Assembly: GCA_963736975.1 (NCBI GenBank)
Contig: CAVTQY010000001.1
Span: 1,798,001-1,862,000 of the forward strand
DNA from: CAVTQY01 sp963736975
GTDB taxonomy: Bacteria; Pseudomonadota; Alphaproteobacteria; Acetobacterales; Acetobacteraceae
DNA: 64,000 nucleotides
Direction of reading: 5' to 3'
Both the position numbers and the translations under genes were made by a program. Below are positions 8,135 through 17,184 of this stretch, piece by piece; position 1 is the stretch's first letter; every line of letters starts with the position of its first letter. The notes under the pieces are model-generated. The model searched no databases. It saw only the letters and a list, made by a program, of their open reading frames with translations, and was not told the DNA's origin.

Positions 8135-9662
8135 TCAGTGCGCGAGTGTCGCGCCTTTCGGCATCCGGGGCAGGAACAAGGCTGCCGGCCAGACGCAGAG
8201 CGCGATCACACCCAGCAGCCAGAAGATGTCAAGGTAACTCATCACACTCGCTTGGTTCTGGACGGCCTGGGCGATCTGCGCCAGCGAATGGCCGAACCCG
8301 TAGCCGTTGTAAGGCGTGACGGATTTCAGCGAGCCGGGCATGATGGAACTGCGTGCGCCAGTCGAGCCAGGTGTTCACGAACGATACACCGACGCTGCCG
8401 CCCAGGTTGCGCATCAGGTTGATCAGGGCCGAGGCTTGGTTGTTCTGGTTCACCGGCACGCCGACGTACGAAACCGCGCTCATCGGGATGAACAGGAACG
8501 GCAACCAGACCACCTGGGCGACACGCGTCCAGGATACCGTCCAGAACGACATGTCCAGATCGAGCCCCGAGGCGCTGATCAGTGCCCAGCCGGTGCCGAT
8601 GAACGACACCAGGATCAGCCATTTCGGCTGGATCAGCCGCCCGGTGACGATCCCCGAGATCGGCATCACGAAAAACGTCACCAGCCCGCCCACGCCGAGC
8701 GTCAGCCCGGCTTGATAAGCATCGTAGTCGAGGAGCGTCTGCGTGAGCTGCGGCAGAAGCTGCGTCGTGCTGATCAGCAGGAAGCCGACCAGGAACATCA
8801 ACCCGCAGGAGATTGCGAAGCCGCGTGAGCGCAGGAACAGGCGCAGATCGACGATCGGCTGATCGACGACGAATTCCCAGACTATCAGGGTCAACAGGCT
8901 GACCCCGGAAATCAACGCCAGGACGGTGATGAAGCCGGAGCCGAAGCCGTCATCGATGTCGAAGCGGTCGAGCACCACCTGCAAGGTGCCGAATCCCAGC
9001 GCCACCAAGCCGAAACCGAGATAGTCGATCCTCAGTCCCCCTTGCAGGACGCCCCGCCGGTCCTCCTTCAAGGCCGGCGGTTCGGTGACCAGGAAATGCA
9101 CCAGCGTCAGCGACAGCAGCCCGATCGGCAGGTTGATCAGGAATACCCAGTGCCAGGAGAGATTATCGGTGATCCAGCCGCCCAGCACCGGTCCGACCGC
9201 CGGTGCGGTGACGACCGTCAAACCATACAATGCAAAGGCCTGCGCACGCTTTTGCACCGGGAAGGTGTCGGCGAACATCGCCTGCTCGGTCGGCGCCAGC
9301 CCGCCGCCGCCTGCCCCCTGAGCCAGCCGCGCCAGCACCATCCAGGTGAGTGAACTCGCCATGGCGCAGGCCAGGGAGGCGGCGGTGAACGTCGCGACGC
9401 AGCTCATGTAGAACCGCTTGCGCCCGATCACGGTGGCGAGCCAGCCGCTGATCGGCAGCACGATCGCGTTGGAAATCAGGTAGCTCGTCAGGATCCAGGT
9501 GCTTTCGTCCAGGCTGATCGCCAAATCGCCGGCGATGTGGCGCAGCGAGACATTCACGATGGTGGTGTCCAGCACCTCCATGAAGGTCGCGATCGACACC
9601 ACCACGGCGATCAGCCAGGGGCTGCGGTCGCCCGCCGCCGACCGGGGGAGATCGTCGGCCAT
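8135..9662 (-). pseudogene. emrB: EmrB-like DHA2 drug exporter, frameshifted near the C-terminus
   Basis: A 14-TM DHA2 major facilitator that would drive proton-coupled drug export together with EmrA. The first 450 codons read cleanly, with LDTTIVNVSLRHIAGDL in TM1 and VAPTEQAMFADTFP-type loop residues around position 130. At 8324-8326 a run of three T (AAA on the coding strand) breaks the frame. Removing one base joins HHARLAE to SVTPYNG and restores the normal final helix (SYLDIFWLLGVIALCVW) and tail ending at 8135. As given, the protein would end with about 37 unrelated residues and lack its last TM helix. This is either a true mutation or a one-base sequencing error. It lies six bases downstream of emrA. 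Confidence 0.85.
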
Positions 9663-9668
9663 CGCCGC

Positions 9669-10793
9669 TCAGCGTACCTTCACGCTCGCTTCAACGGACA
9701 TGCCGGGGGCGAGGAAGTATTTCGTGTAGTCGTCGCCGTCGAAGGTGATCTTGACCGGCAGCCGTTGCACTACCTTCACCCAGTTGCCGGTGGCATTCTC
9801 GGCCGGCAACGCGCTGAACTGCGAGCCGGTGCCTTCCTGGAAACTGTTCACCCGGCCATGGAAGGTGACCCCTGGCACTCCATCCACTGAGATCGTCGCC
9901 GGCTGGTCGGGACGCATATGGGCGAGCTCGGTTTCCTTGAAGTCGGCATCCACCCAAAGATCGTCTTGCACGAGCGCGAACAGCGCCTGTCCCGGCTGGA
10001 TGTAGTCGCCGACATTCATTGTCCGATGGGTCACCCGGCCGGCGGTCGGTGCCTTGATCGTCGTGTATGAGAGCTGCAGGCGCGCTGTTTCCACGCCGGC
10101 CTGGGCTTGCTGCAGCGCCGCCTGCGCGCCCGCTACCTGCGCCTTGGTAGCGTCGATCTGCGCCTCGGCTCCGGTGACCGCCTGCTTCGCAGCCGCCAGC
10201 TTGGCCGTCTGCGACTGGAAGGCGGCGTTGGCCTGGTCGATCTGCTGGCGCGTCACCGCCTGCGGGTTGACCCGGTGATAGCGCTCGTAATCCTGCCGGG
10301 CCTGGGTCAAGTCAGCTTCGGCGACGCTCACATTCGCTTTCGCCTGATCGACATTGGCCTGCTGCACGGCAAGCTGCGCTTGCATCTGCTGCAACTGGGC
10401 CGCCGCGCTGGCCTGCTGGGCCCGCGCCTGATCGAGCTTCGCCTGATAATCGCGCGGATCGATTGTCAGCAGCACCTGGCCGGCCGCGACATGCTGATTG
10501 TCGGCGAATTAAATCGCCGTGACCCGCCCGGCCACCTGCGAGGCCATCTGCGTCACATTGCCGGCGATCCGCGCATCGGTCGTGCTCTGATAATCCCGCG
10601 TGGCCAGCCAATAGGCCACGCCGGCCCCAACCAGCACCAGCAGGACAAGAAAACCGCCCGCCAGCAGCAGGCGCCGCCGCCAGCGGCTCGGACGCCGCGG
10701 TTCAGCGGGCGGCTGATCGTGGATCTCGTGCTCGGTTCTGGGTGCCTCCCGAACGCGATCACGTTGCGGGGCATCGGCGTAGATCTGGTCCAT
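9669..10793 (-). pseudogene. emrA: EmrA/HlyD-like efflux adaptor with in-frame stop
   Basis: Periplasmic adaptor that should link EmrB to the outer-membrane channel. It opens with a cytoplasmic tail and one TM helix (LLLAGGFLVLLVLVGAGVAYWL). A biotinyl-lipoyl half-motif, a long coiled coil and a beta-barrel (GDYIQPGQALFALVQDDLWV) follow. At 10509-10511 a TAA codon interrupts the same frame right after RVTAI; the sequence resumes in frame with FADNQHVAAGQVLLTIDPRD. A single base change explains it. A reinitiated product from about 10475 would lack the membrane anchor. GAGGGGG precedes the ATG at 10793. Loss here plus the emrB frameshift means two of the three pump genes are broken. Confidence 0.85.
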
Positions 10794-10816
10794 GTCCCCC
10801 TCGTCCCGCGTTACAT

Positions 10817-10835
10817 TGACCGAACCGTTCGGTCA
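10817..10835. promoter_or_regulatory. TetR operator between emrA and tetR
   Basis: A perfect 9-1-9 palindrome, TGACCGAACCGTTCGGTCA, lies 24 bases upstream of emrA and 65 upstream of the TetR gene. Its size and symmetry are those of a TetR-dimer operator, so the regulator probably represses both itself and the pump. A TTGACA-like box begins right after it at 10842 and could be the tetR -35. Confidence 0.85.
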
Positions 10836-10899
10836 CCGCCTTTGACACCTGGTCCTGGCGGCTCCACCTTCAACCCGGCACACAGGGGGACCGTTCACG

Positions 10900-11529
10900 A
10901 TGTCTTTGACCGAGACCCTGTCGGTCGAGAAACGCGAGCAGATCCTCGCAGGTGCCGCGTTGGTGTTTGCCTCCGATGGCTACGAGGGCGCCAGCATGGC
11001 CCGCATTGCCGCTGAAGCGAATGTCTCCAAGGGCACGCTTTACAATTACTTCCCGAGCAAGGCGGCACTGTTTTCCGCCTATGTGAGCGAAGAATGCAGC
11101 CGCAATCTGGGCCACGTGTTCGACGGTGCCGATCACGATGGGGAACCTGCCACCGTACTCCGCAATATTGGGCTGCGCATGGTGCGCATGATCATGTCGC
11201 CGCTCGGGCAGACAATCTATCGTGTGGTGATCTCCGAAGCCGCCAAGTTCCCCGAGCTGGCGCGCGGGTTCTTCGAAGCCGGCCCGTCGCGCGCAATCCG
11301 CCATCTGGCCGACTGGTTGGCCGAAGAGACGCGCCGCGGTCAACTCGAGGTGCGGGATCCGGAATTCGCCGCCGAGCAGTTCTTCTGCCTGTGCCAGACG
11401 CGGCTCGTGATGCGCCAGAAGCTCGGGCTGCTGTCCCACCCGGCGCCGGCGGAGGTAGAGCGCGTTATCGACGCCTCCGTCGCCATGTTCCTGCGTACCT
11501 ATGCGAAGGACTCCTCCGATGCCGCATGA
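10900..11529 (+). CDS. TetR/AcrR family repressor of the efflux operon
   Basis: 209 residues. The N-terminal helix-turn-helix is typical: REQILAGAALVFASDGYEGA, then MARIAAEANVSKGTLYNYF. The C-terminal part is a ligand and dimer domain (LGQTIYRVVISEAAKFPELA). It diverges from emrA across a perfect palindrome, the usual arrangement for a local pump repressor. The ligand is unknown. The 3' end overlaps the start of the alpha/beta hydrolase gene by 11 bases, so the hydrolase is likely cotranscribed and under the same control. The regulator is intact although its presumed targets are damaged. Confidence 0.9.
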   Translation: MSLTETLSVEKREQILAGAALVFASDGYEGASMARIAAEANVSKGTLYNYFPSKAALFSAYVSEECSRNLGHVFDGADHDGEPATVLRNIGLRMVRMIMSPLGQTIYRVVISEAAKFPELARGFFEAGPSRAIRHLADWLAEETRRGQLEVRDPEFAAEQFFCLCQTRLVMRQKLGLLSHPAPAEVERVIDASVAMFLRTYAKDSSDAA

Positions 11530-12370
11530 GTTCACCGTCGAGGACATCGAATATCTCCGCCACAGCGACCGGCCGCTGTTGCTGCGCCTGTTCCGTCCGC
11601 GCGGCGATGATCCCTTCCCCGCGGTCATCGACGTGCATGGCGGTGCCTGGACCAATGGCGACCGCACCGAATGCCAGCTCCGCGGCGAGGCGCTGGCCGC
11701 CGCCGGCCTGCTGGTCGCCGCGCTCGATTTCCGCCATGCCGCCGACGGCTACCCTACCTCGTTGGTCGATATCAACTACGCGACGCGGTGGCTGAAGGCG
11801 CATGCCGCCAAGTTCGGAACGCGGCCCGACCTGATTGGCATCACCGGGAATTCGAGCGGCGGGCATCTCGCCATGCTATCGGCGATGCGCCCGCGCGACC
11901 CGCGCTATGCCGCGGCCAGGCTGCCCGCCGGCTCGCCGGACGTGGATGCGACGGTGCGCTGCGTCGTGATGCTCTGGCCGGTGATCAACCCGTTGTCGCG
12001 CTACCGCTATGCGCGGCGGGAGCGGGACACCGCAAATCCGCCGGCCTGGGTAGGCAATATCCCCGAACGCCACGACACCTACTGGCGCAGCGAAGCGGCC
12101 ATGGCCGAGGGCAACCCGATGCTGGCGCTCGAGCGCGGCGAAAAGGTGGAGACGCCGCCGGCGCTCTGGATCCAGGGGCGCCCCGATCCGGTGCACGATT
12201 ACCGCGACGTGGAGTCGAGCTTCGGCGGAAACGAGCCGGACCGGTTCATCGCCAATTACCGGAAGGCCGGCGGCGAGATCGAGCTGGCAGTCGTGCCGCA
12301 GGAATCCCGGCAATCGGGACCGACTTTCGCGCTGATGGTCGATTTCTTCGGCCGGCACTGCGGCCTATAA
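11519..12370 (+). CDS. Alpha/beta hydrolase, HSL/BD-FAE-type esterase
   Basis: About 283 residues. The oxyanion-hole motif HGGAW lies near residue 43, and the nucleophile elbow GNSSGGHLAM near residue 113. A later Asp (GRPDPVHDYRD) could serve as the acid. The expected late His is not obvious: the tail reads VPQESRQSGPTFALMVDFF, where related enzymes have a His, so activity should not be assumed. The ATG at 11519 is preferred to 11501 because it suits the upstream GAAGGA. It overlaps tetR by 11 bases. The substrate is unknown. Its end overlaps the convergent MotB-like gene by six bases. Confidence 0.8.
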   Translation: MPHEFTVEDIEYLRHSDRPLLLRLFRPRGDDPFPAVIDVHGGAWTNGDRTECQLRGEALAAAGLLVAALDFRHAADGYPTSLVDINYATRWLKAHAAKFGTRPDLIGITGNSSGGHLAMLSAMRPRDPRYAAARLPAGSPDVDATVRCVVMLWPVINPLSRYRYARRERDTANPPAWVGNIPERHDTYWRSEAAMAEGNPMLALERGEKVETPPALWIQGRPDPVHDYRDVESSFGGNEPDRFIANYRKAGGEIELAVVPQESRQSGPTFALMVDFFGRHCGL

Positions 12371-13693
12371 GGGCTTGTTGCTTCCATAATCCGTCAGGCG
12401 CAGCTCGATCCGCCGGTTCTTCGCGTACGCCTCGGGCGTGTCGGCGGGATCGAGCGGGTGCTGATCGGAAAACGCCGTCGCGGCCAGATGCTCGGGCGGA
12501 ACACCCTCGCCGATCAGCAGCTTCACCACGCTGATCGCCCGGCCGGCCGAGAGCTCCCAGTTGCTCTGGAACTGACTGCCGCCGTTGATCGGCTGCTTGT
12601 CGGCGTAGCCGTCAACATCCAGCACCCAGGTGATCTTCGGCGGGATCTGCGCGGCGATCTGCTTGATCGTGTCAGCGAGCTTGCTGATCTGGACGACGCC
12701 GTCCGGGCTCAGCTCGGCGCTGCCGACCGGGAACAGCACGTCGCTCTGGATCACGAACCGATCGCCAACGACGCGGATGCCCGGCTTATTGGCCAGGATC
12801 TGGCGCAGCTCGCCGAAGAACTCACTCCGGTAGGATTGCAGCTCCTGCACCTTGGCCGCCAGCGCCGCGTTCAACTGCTGGCCGAGGTTGGCGATCTGCA
12901 CGTCCTTGTCGCGCCCGGATTTCTGCGCGATGTCGAGGGCTTGCGCGACGGCCGCGAGTTGCGCCCTGAGCTGGTCCACCTGCTGGTTGAGCAACGCGAT
13001 CTGGGCGGCGGCGCTGGTCCCCAGATCCTTCTCCTTGGCCAGCTCGGCTTCGACTGCGGCGCGGCGGTCTTTCTCCGTCATCGCCTGGGCGGCCGCGGTC
13101 TCGGCCTGTTTCTCCAATTGGTCGCGCAGGGCCTTCAGTGCCTCGGTTTCCTGGGCGAGCTTGGCGAGATCAGAGAGCCGCGCCTGGATGGTCTGCTTGT
13201 CGGCGGTCACCGTCTTGTCGAGCGCGGCCGCCTGCTTCTGCATCTCGGCGAGCTGCTGCTGAAGATCGGCGATCTGGCCCTGCTTGGTGGCGGCGAGCTG
13301 GCCCGCGGCGGTGATCTGCGTCTGCAGGCTATTGCGCTCGGTCACTGTCTGGTTGAACTGCCGTTGCAGGCTGGCGAGCTCGCCGGACAACGTCTCCCGG
13401 TCGGACTGGGTGCTGGCGAGCTGGGCGCTGAGCTGGGCGATCGACTGCTGCAGGTCGGCCTCGTGGCCCTTTTCGAGCGAGAGCATGTGGGTCATGTCGG
13501 CGAGCTGCCGGGTCACCTGATCGAGCGCCCTGCTGCGCCCGGACAGGGCGGCGGACAGGAAGAATTGCGCCAGCACGAAGACGAGCAGCACGAAGATAAT
13601 AACCATGAGCAGGGTGGACAGGGCGTCCACGTAGCCGGGCCAAGCCTCGAGCCCGGCAGTCGCGGCGCCGCGGCGGCGGGTGCTGAGTGCCAT
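12365..13693 (-). CDS. MotB/OmpA-like membrane-anchored peptidoglycan-binding protein
   Basis: 442 residues. One N-terminal TM helix begins PGYVDALSTLLMVIIFVLL, with an Asp at the position of the proton-carrying Asp of MotB. A long coiled coil follows (residues ~55-290, rich in Gln and Ala heptads such as LQQSIAQLSAQLASTQ). The C-terminus is an OmpA-like peptidoglycan-binding domain (RFVIQSDVLFPVGSAELS, VDGYADKQPI). It is translationally coupled (TAATG) to the MotA/TolQ-like gene upstream. The three-gene set lacks flagellar neighbours, so it is more likely an envelope energy-coupling or surface system than the flagellar stator; that is inference. Confidence 0.85.
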   Translation of the reverse strand: MALSTRRRGAATAGLEAWPGYVDALSTLLMVIIFVLLVFVLAQFFLSAALSGRSRALDQVTRQLADMTHMLSLEKGHEADLQQSIAQLSAQLASTQSDRETLSGELASLQRQFNQTVTERNSLQTQITAAGQLAATKQGQIADLQQQLAEMQKQAAALDKTVTADKQTIQARLSDLAKLAQETEALKALRDQLEKQAETAAAQAMTEKDRRAAVEAELAKEKDLGTSAAAQIALLNQQVDQLRAQLAAVAQALDIAQKSGRDKDVQIANLGQQLNAALAAKVQELQSYRSEFFGELRQILANKPGIRVVGDRFVIQSDVLFPVGSAELSPDGVVQISKLADTIKQIAAQIPPKITWVLDVDGYADKQPINGGSQFQSNWELSAGRAISVVKLLIGEGVPPEHLAATAFSDQHPLDPADTPEAYAKNRRIELRLTDYGSNKPL

Positions 13694-14844
13694 TATCTCT
13701 GCTCCTCGGCGATCGCGGCGATGGTGCGGGTCAGCACCCGCAGGTCGTTGCGCAGCTCGGCGGTGCTCTGCTGCCGGCCCTGCTCGGTCTCGGTCAGCAG
13801 CCGCTGGAGGTAGATCTCGATGTTGCGCAGATGCGCACGGGCGGCGTCGTCGGAGGCGCCTTCCGAGCGCCGCTCGGCCAGGCGCTGCAAGGCGGGGCCG
13901 AGGGCGGTCTGGGTCTCGGCGATGCGCAGCATGAGCTGCTGGTTGGCGCGCATCGTATCGGAAAAGGCGCCCATTTTCTCCGTCAACGCGAGGACCGCCT
14001 GATTGGCGTGGGACCGGCTTTCCTCACCGCGGGCAAGGATGTTCTGCAGGCCCTCCATGTTCTCGGCGGTCTGTTCCAGCAGCGCCTGCACATAGACCGG
14101 CACCGAGGCCTCGCCTTCAGAGAGCACGCCGGACGAAAGCCGGGTCAGGCCGGCAAGCCATTCCTCCAACTCATTGAAAAAGCGGTTCTGCGCCTGCCCG
14201 GCGGTCAGGTCGAGGAAGCCCAGGACGAGGGCGCCGGACAGGCCGAACAGGCTGGCCGAGAAGGCCGTGCCCATGCCTTGCAGCGGGCCGGCGAGGCCTG
14301 TCTTCAACTGCTCGAACATCTGGTTGAAGTCGCTGCCGTTGCCGATCGTCATGCCGTGGATCACGTCGGAGACCGAGCCGACGGTCTTCAGCAGGCCCCA
14401 AAAGGTGCCGAGCAGGCCGAGGAAGATCAGCAGGCCGGTCATGTAGCGCGATAGTTCGCGGCTTTCGTCGAGGCGCGAGGCAATGCTGTCGAGCAGGCTG
14501 CGGGTCGCGGTAGGCGAGAGGGTGAAACGGCTCTGCCCGGGGCGGGTGGCGGCATCGCGGCCGGCGAGCATGCTGGCCATCGGCGCCAGCAGGCGCGGGG
14601 TTGGCATGCCCTGGCGGCGCCGGCCGGTCTGGTAGGCTTCGACCCAGGTGACCTCGGGCGAGAGGCGCAGCACCTGGCGCAGGTTCCAGGCGGCGCCGAG
14701 GACCAGGATGGACAGGATCAGGCTGTTCAGACCGATGTTGTGCTCGAAGATGGTGAGCAGCACCTGCGAGAGCAGCACGGCAACGACCGCGACCGCGACC
14801 AGGAAGACCAGCATGCGGGCGAGATAGGTGAACGGCCGCGTCAT
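13693..14844 (-). CDS. MotA/TolQ/ExbB-type proton channel protein
   Basis: About 383 residues. TM segments are visible at residues ~8-30 (LVFLVAVAVVAVLLSQVLL), ~38-55, ~150-170 (LLIFLGLLGTFWGLL) and ~205-230. LGTFWGLLKTVGSV matches the TolQ/MotA channel signature, and GMGTAFSASLFGLSGAL is the second pore helix. A long cytoplasmic coiled-coil tail follows. The start was set at 14844 because that ATG overlaps the stop of the upstream gene (ATGA); a longer open frame upstream runs through the OmpA-like gene and is not real. Together with the downstream MotB-like gene it should form an inner-membrane proton-driven complex. Confidence 0.87.
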   Translation of the reverse strand: MTRPFTYLARMLVFLVAVAVVAVLLSQVLLTIFEHNIGLNSLILSILVLGAAWNLRQVLRLSPEVTWVEAYQTGRRRQGMPTPRLLAPMASMLAGRDAATRPGQSRFTLSPTATRSLLDSIASRLDESRELSRYMTGLLIFLGLLGTFWGLLKTVGSVSDVIHGMTIGNGSDFNQMFEQLKTGLAGPLQGMGTAFSASLFGLSGALVLGFLDLTAGQAQNRFFNELEEWLAGLTRLSSGVLSEGEASVPVYVQALLEQTAENMEGLQNILARGEESRSHANQAVLALTEKMGAFSDTMRANQQLMLRIAETQTALGPALQRLAERRSEGASDDAARAHLRNIEIYLQRLLTETEQGRQQSTAELRNDLRVLTRTIAAIAEEQR

Positions 14845-15644
14845 TCCGGTTTTCCTGTCTGTTGGGCCACCGGCTTGTTCTCCTCGGCCCTTTGCGCTGT
14901 GGCGGCCGGTGCGTTGGCGCCCATGACGGCGACCTCGGCTCGGTCGGGCGGGAGTTTTCCGGCCTCGGAGCCCAAAGCGCGGACGTAGATACGCGCCGAG
15001 GGTGCGCCGCCGGCCATCAGCGCTCCGCGGACGGCGAGGCCGCGGGCGAGCGAGAGGCGGCGAGCCACGGAGTTGTCTTCCGGATCGGCCGCGGCGTAGG
15101 CCAGGACGTTGAAGCTGGTCTCGCCGGTCTCGGGGGTGACTTCGGCGAGATGCTTGAGCGCAGCGGCACTCGTTGGGCTGAGCTCGGTCATGCCGGGGGC
15201 GAAGGTAACGGTCAGCCCGGCCGGGTTCGGCTGCGCCTTGCTGGGAGACTGGGCGGAAACTGCCGGCGGCGGGGGCGGAGCCGCGGCAACGGTGGGGGGT
15301 GCGACGGGGGCCAGGGCGACCACGGCCGGGGGAGCCGCGGGCACGGTCAGCGGCGCGGGTGGAGCCGGTTTTGGGAGCGTCGGGGCTGGGGCCGGCGTTG
15401 CGGCGGGGGCGGGCGCGGGGGCGGGGGTCGCGGCGGCGACGGTCGAGCCTTCTCCCGGCGGGATCGGCGGGATCGGCAGCACGAGGATGCGCCGGGGTGC
15501 GTAATGCGACCGCGGTGTCGGGGGCGCGTGGGTCGGCGAGGTGCCCGGGAGTGCGTTCAGGGCACCGAGGTTCACCGTCACCTGGGCGAGGGCCGGGGTC
15601 ACGGCACACAGATTTATACAAAGCAAGGGGAACAAAGCGCGCAT
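14841..15644 (-). CDS. Periplasmic Pro/Ala-rich protein with OmpA-like C-terminus
   Basis: About 267 residues. Signal peptide MRALFPLLCINLCAVTPALA. A Pro/Ala-rich linker (residues ~50-140, many APAPAP stretches) leads to an OmpA-like fold: TVTFAPGMTELSPTSAAALK, then RRLSLARGLAVRGALMAGG. It is first in the operon with the MotA-like and MotB-like genes and is coupled to the former by ATGA. The layout suggests a periplasmic or outer-membrane partner of the proton-channel pair. A larger open frame starts at 15869, but it overlaps the suhB-like gene and lacks a signal peptide, so 15644 was preferred. Confidence 0.78.
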   Translation of the reverse strand: MRALFPLLCINLCAVTPALAQVTVNLGALNALPGTSPTHAPPTPRSHYAPRRILVLPIPPIPPGEGSTVAAATPAPAPAPAATPAPAPTLPKPAPPAPLTVPAAPPAVVALAPVAPPTVAAAPPPPPAVSAQSPSKAQPNPAGLTVTFAPGMTELSPTSAAALKHLAEVTPETGETSFNVLAYAAADPEDNSVARRLSLARGLAVRGALMAGGAPSARIYVRALGSEAGKLPPDRAEVAVMGANAPAATAQRAEENKPVAQQTGKPE

Positions 15645-15679
15645 CGCCGCGGCCAACCTAGCGGAGCAGCCCGCGTCGC

Positions 15680-16510
15680 TCAAATACGAGTCATCGCCTG
15701 GCCTTCGCTGACCGCCTCGCAAAGTTTCCCATGCAGATGCGGGTTGGCGGCGACCACGGTGCCGCTGTCCCGCGGGTCGGCGCCCGAGGGGTCGGTGGCG
15801 AAGCCGCCGGCCTCGCGTACCAGCAGCAGGCCGGCGGCAAGGTCCCAGCGATGCAGGCCGAGTTCCCAATAGCCGTCGTAGCGGCCGGCGGCGACCCAGG
15901 CCAGATCGAGTGCGGCGGCGCCGAACCGGCGGATGCCGGCGATATGCGGCATGAGACCGGCCAGGGTGCGGGAGAACGCGGCGCGGCGCGGGGGGGAGAC
16001 AGCGGCGAACGGCACGCCGGTGGCGAACAGCGCCTCCTTCATTTCGCGGCGGGCGGAGACCCGGAGCCGGCGTTCATTGACGAACGCGCCGCCGCCTTTT
16101 TCCGCCCAGAACATCTCGTCCGCGGCCGGGGCGTAGATTAAGCCGGCGGCCAGCTCCGATTCTCCGTCCGGCAGGCGCCGTTCCAGTCCGATGCTGATGG
16201 CCCAATGCGGGATGCCGTGCAGAAAGTTGGTGGTGCCGTCAAGCGGATCGACGACCCAGCGCCAAGCCCAATTTTCCGAGCCTTCGGCGCCGGATTCCTC
16301 CATGAGGAAGGCGTAACCGGGGCGGGATTTGTTCAGTTCGTCACGCAGGATGGCCTCGGCGCGCAGGTCCGCCTGGGAGACAAAATCGGAGGGGCCCTTG
16401 ACGCTGACCTGGAGCTGTTCGACCTCGTTAAAGTCGCGCAACAGCCGCTTCGCCGCTTTCTGGGCGGCGTTGGCCATGACGGTCAGGTGCGGGGAAAGGC
16501 GGAAGGCCAC
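15680..16510 (-). CDS. suhB: Inositol monophosphatase family protein
   Basis: 276 residues. The metal-binding motif DPLDGTTNFLHG lies near residue 87, the upstream Glu in FLMEESG near residue 71, and the C-terminal WDLAAGLLLVREAGG matches the family's second signature. It hydrolyses inositol-phosphate-like substrates; in proteobacteria SuhB also acts in ribosomal RNA transcription complexes. The start is a GTG six bases after the efp stop; an ATG twelve codons later is an alternative, but family members keep the SPHLTVM segment. efp and suhB are therefore probably one operon. The gene is complete with no odd features. Confidence 0.9.
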   Translation of the reverse strand: MAFRLSPHLTVMANAAQKAAKRLLRDFNEVEQLQVSVKGPSDFVSQADLRAEAILRDELNKSRPGYAFLMEESGAEGSENWAWRWVVDPLDGTTNFLHGIPHWAISIGLERRLPDGESELAAGLIYAPAADEMFWAEKGGGAFVNERRLRVSARREMKEALFATGVPFAAVSPPRRAAFSRTLAGLMPHIAGIRRFGAAALDLAWVAAGRYDGYWELGLHRWDLAAGLLLVREAGGFATDPSGADPRDSGTVVAANPHLHGKLCEAVSEGQAMTRI

Positions 16511-16516
16511 ACGCGG

Positions 16517-17083
16517 TCAGCCCTTGGACCGCTCGACGTAGCTGCCATCCTCGGTCTTCACGACGATCTTCTCGCCGGTCTCGATGAAGGGGGGGACGGA
16601 GGTCTTCACGCCGTTGGAGAGCCGCGCGGGCTTGTAGGAGGAGGCGGCGGTCTGGCCTTTGACGACGGGGTCGGCCTCGACGACTTCGAGCACGACGGTG
16701 GGCGGCAGGTGCATGGCGACTGGTTCGCCTTCGACGAGATCGACGGTGACCGGCATGTTGTCCTGCAGGAAGGCAGCGGCGTCGCCGAGGAGTGCGACGG
16801 GTATGTGGGTCTGCTCGAAGCTCTCGGGGTCCATCAGCACGAGGTTCGTCCCGTCGGTGTAGGAGTATGTGTAGTCCTTCTCCTCGGTCATGAGGCGTTC
16901 AACGGTATCGGCGGTGCGCCAGCGCTCGTTGGTTTTGTTGCCGGATTTGAGGTCGCGCATTTCCACCTGGATGAAGGCGCCGCCTTTGCCGGGGGTGATG
17001 ATCTGCTGCTTGAGCACGGTCCAGCGGCGGCCTTCATGCTCGATCACCTGTCCGGCGCGGATCAGGTTGGCCTGCTGCTTCAT
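16517..17083 (-). CDS. efp: Translation elongation factor P
   Basis: 188 residues, full length. EF-P relieves ribosome stalling at polyproline. The KOW-like N-terminal domain carries the loop TPGKGGAF with Lys33, the residue that EpmA-type enzymes lysylate. The middle domain begins LMTEEKDYTYSYTDG. The C-terminal OB domain holds SNGVKTSVPPFIETGEKIVV, the family signature. It is intact and typical, in contrast to the neighbouring agmatinase. The Pro-rich proteins encoded nearby (DUF6600, OmpA-like) would be natural EF-P clients; that is inference. It diverges from the agmatinase gene across 101 bases. Confidence 0.95.
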   Translation of the reverse strand: MKQQANLIRAGQVIEHEGRRWTVLKQQIITPGKGGAFIQVEMRDLKSGNKTNERWRTADTVERLMTEEKDYTYSYTDGTNLVLMDPESFEQTHIPVALLGDAAAFLQDNMPVTVDLVEGEPVAMHLPPTVVLEVVEADPVVKGQTAASSYKPARLSNGVKTSVPPFIETGEKIVVKTEDGSYVERSKG

Positions 17084-17184
17084 GGTCTTCGGTCTCGGAT
17101 TGCGGGAATGCGGGGCTTCTAGCGGTTGGGACCTGGGCGGGCAAGGCGTTGCGCGATTATGCTGGCGTTTTGGGGGAGGGATGC

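Noticed and set aside
14845..15621. Long upstream extension of the MotA-like frame (about 260 extra codons)
   Set aside because: It is a shadow of the OmpA-like gene in another frame. It is Arg/Pro-rich and without domains, and the ATG at 14844 overlaps the previous stop.
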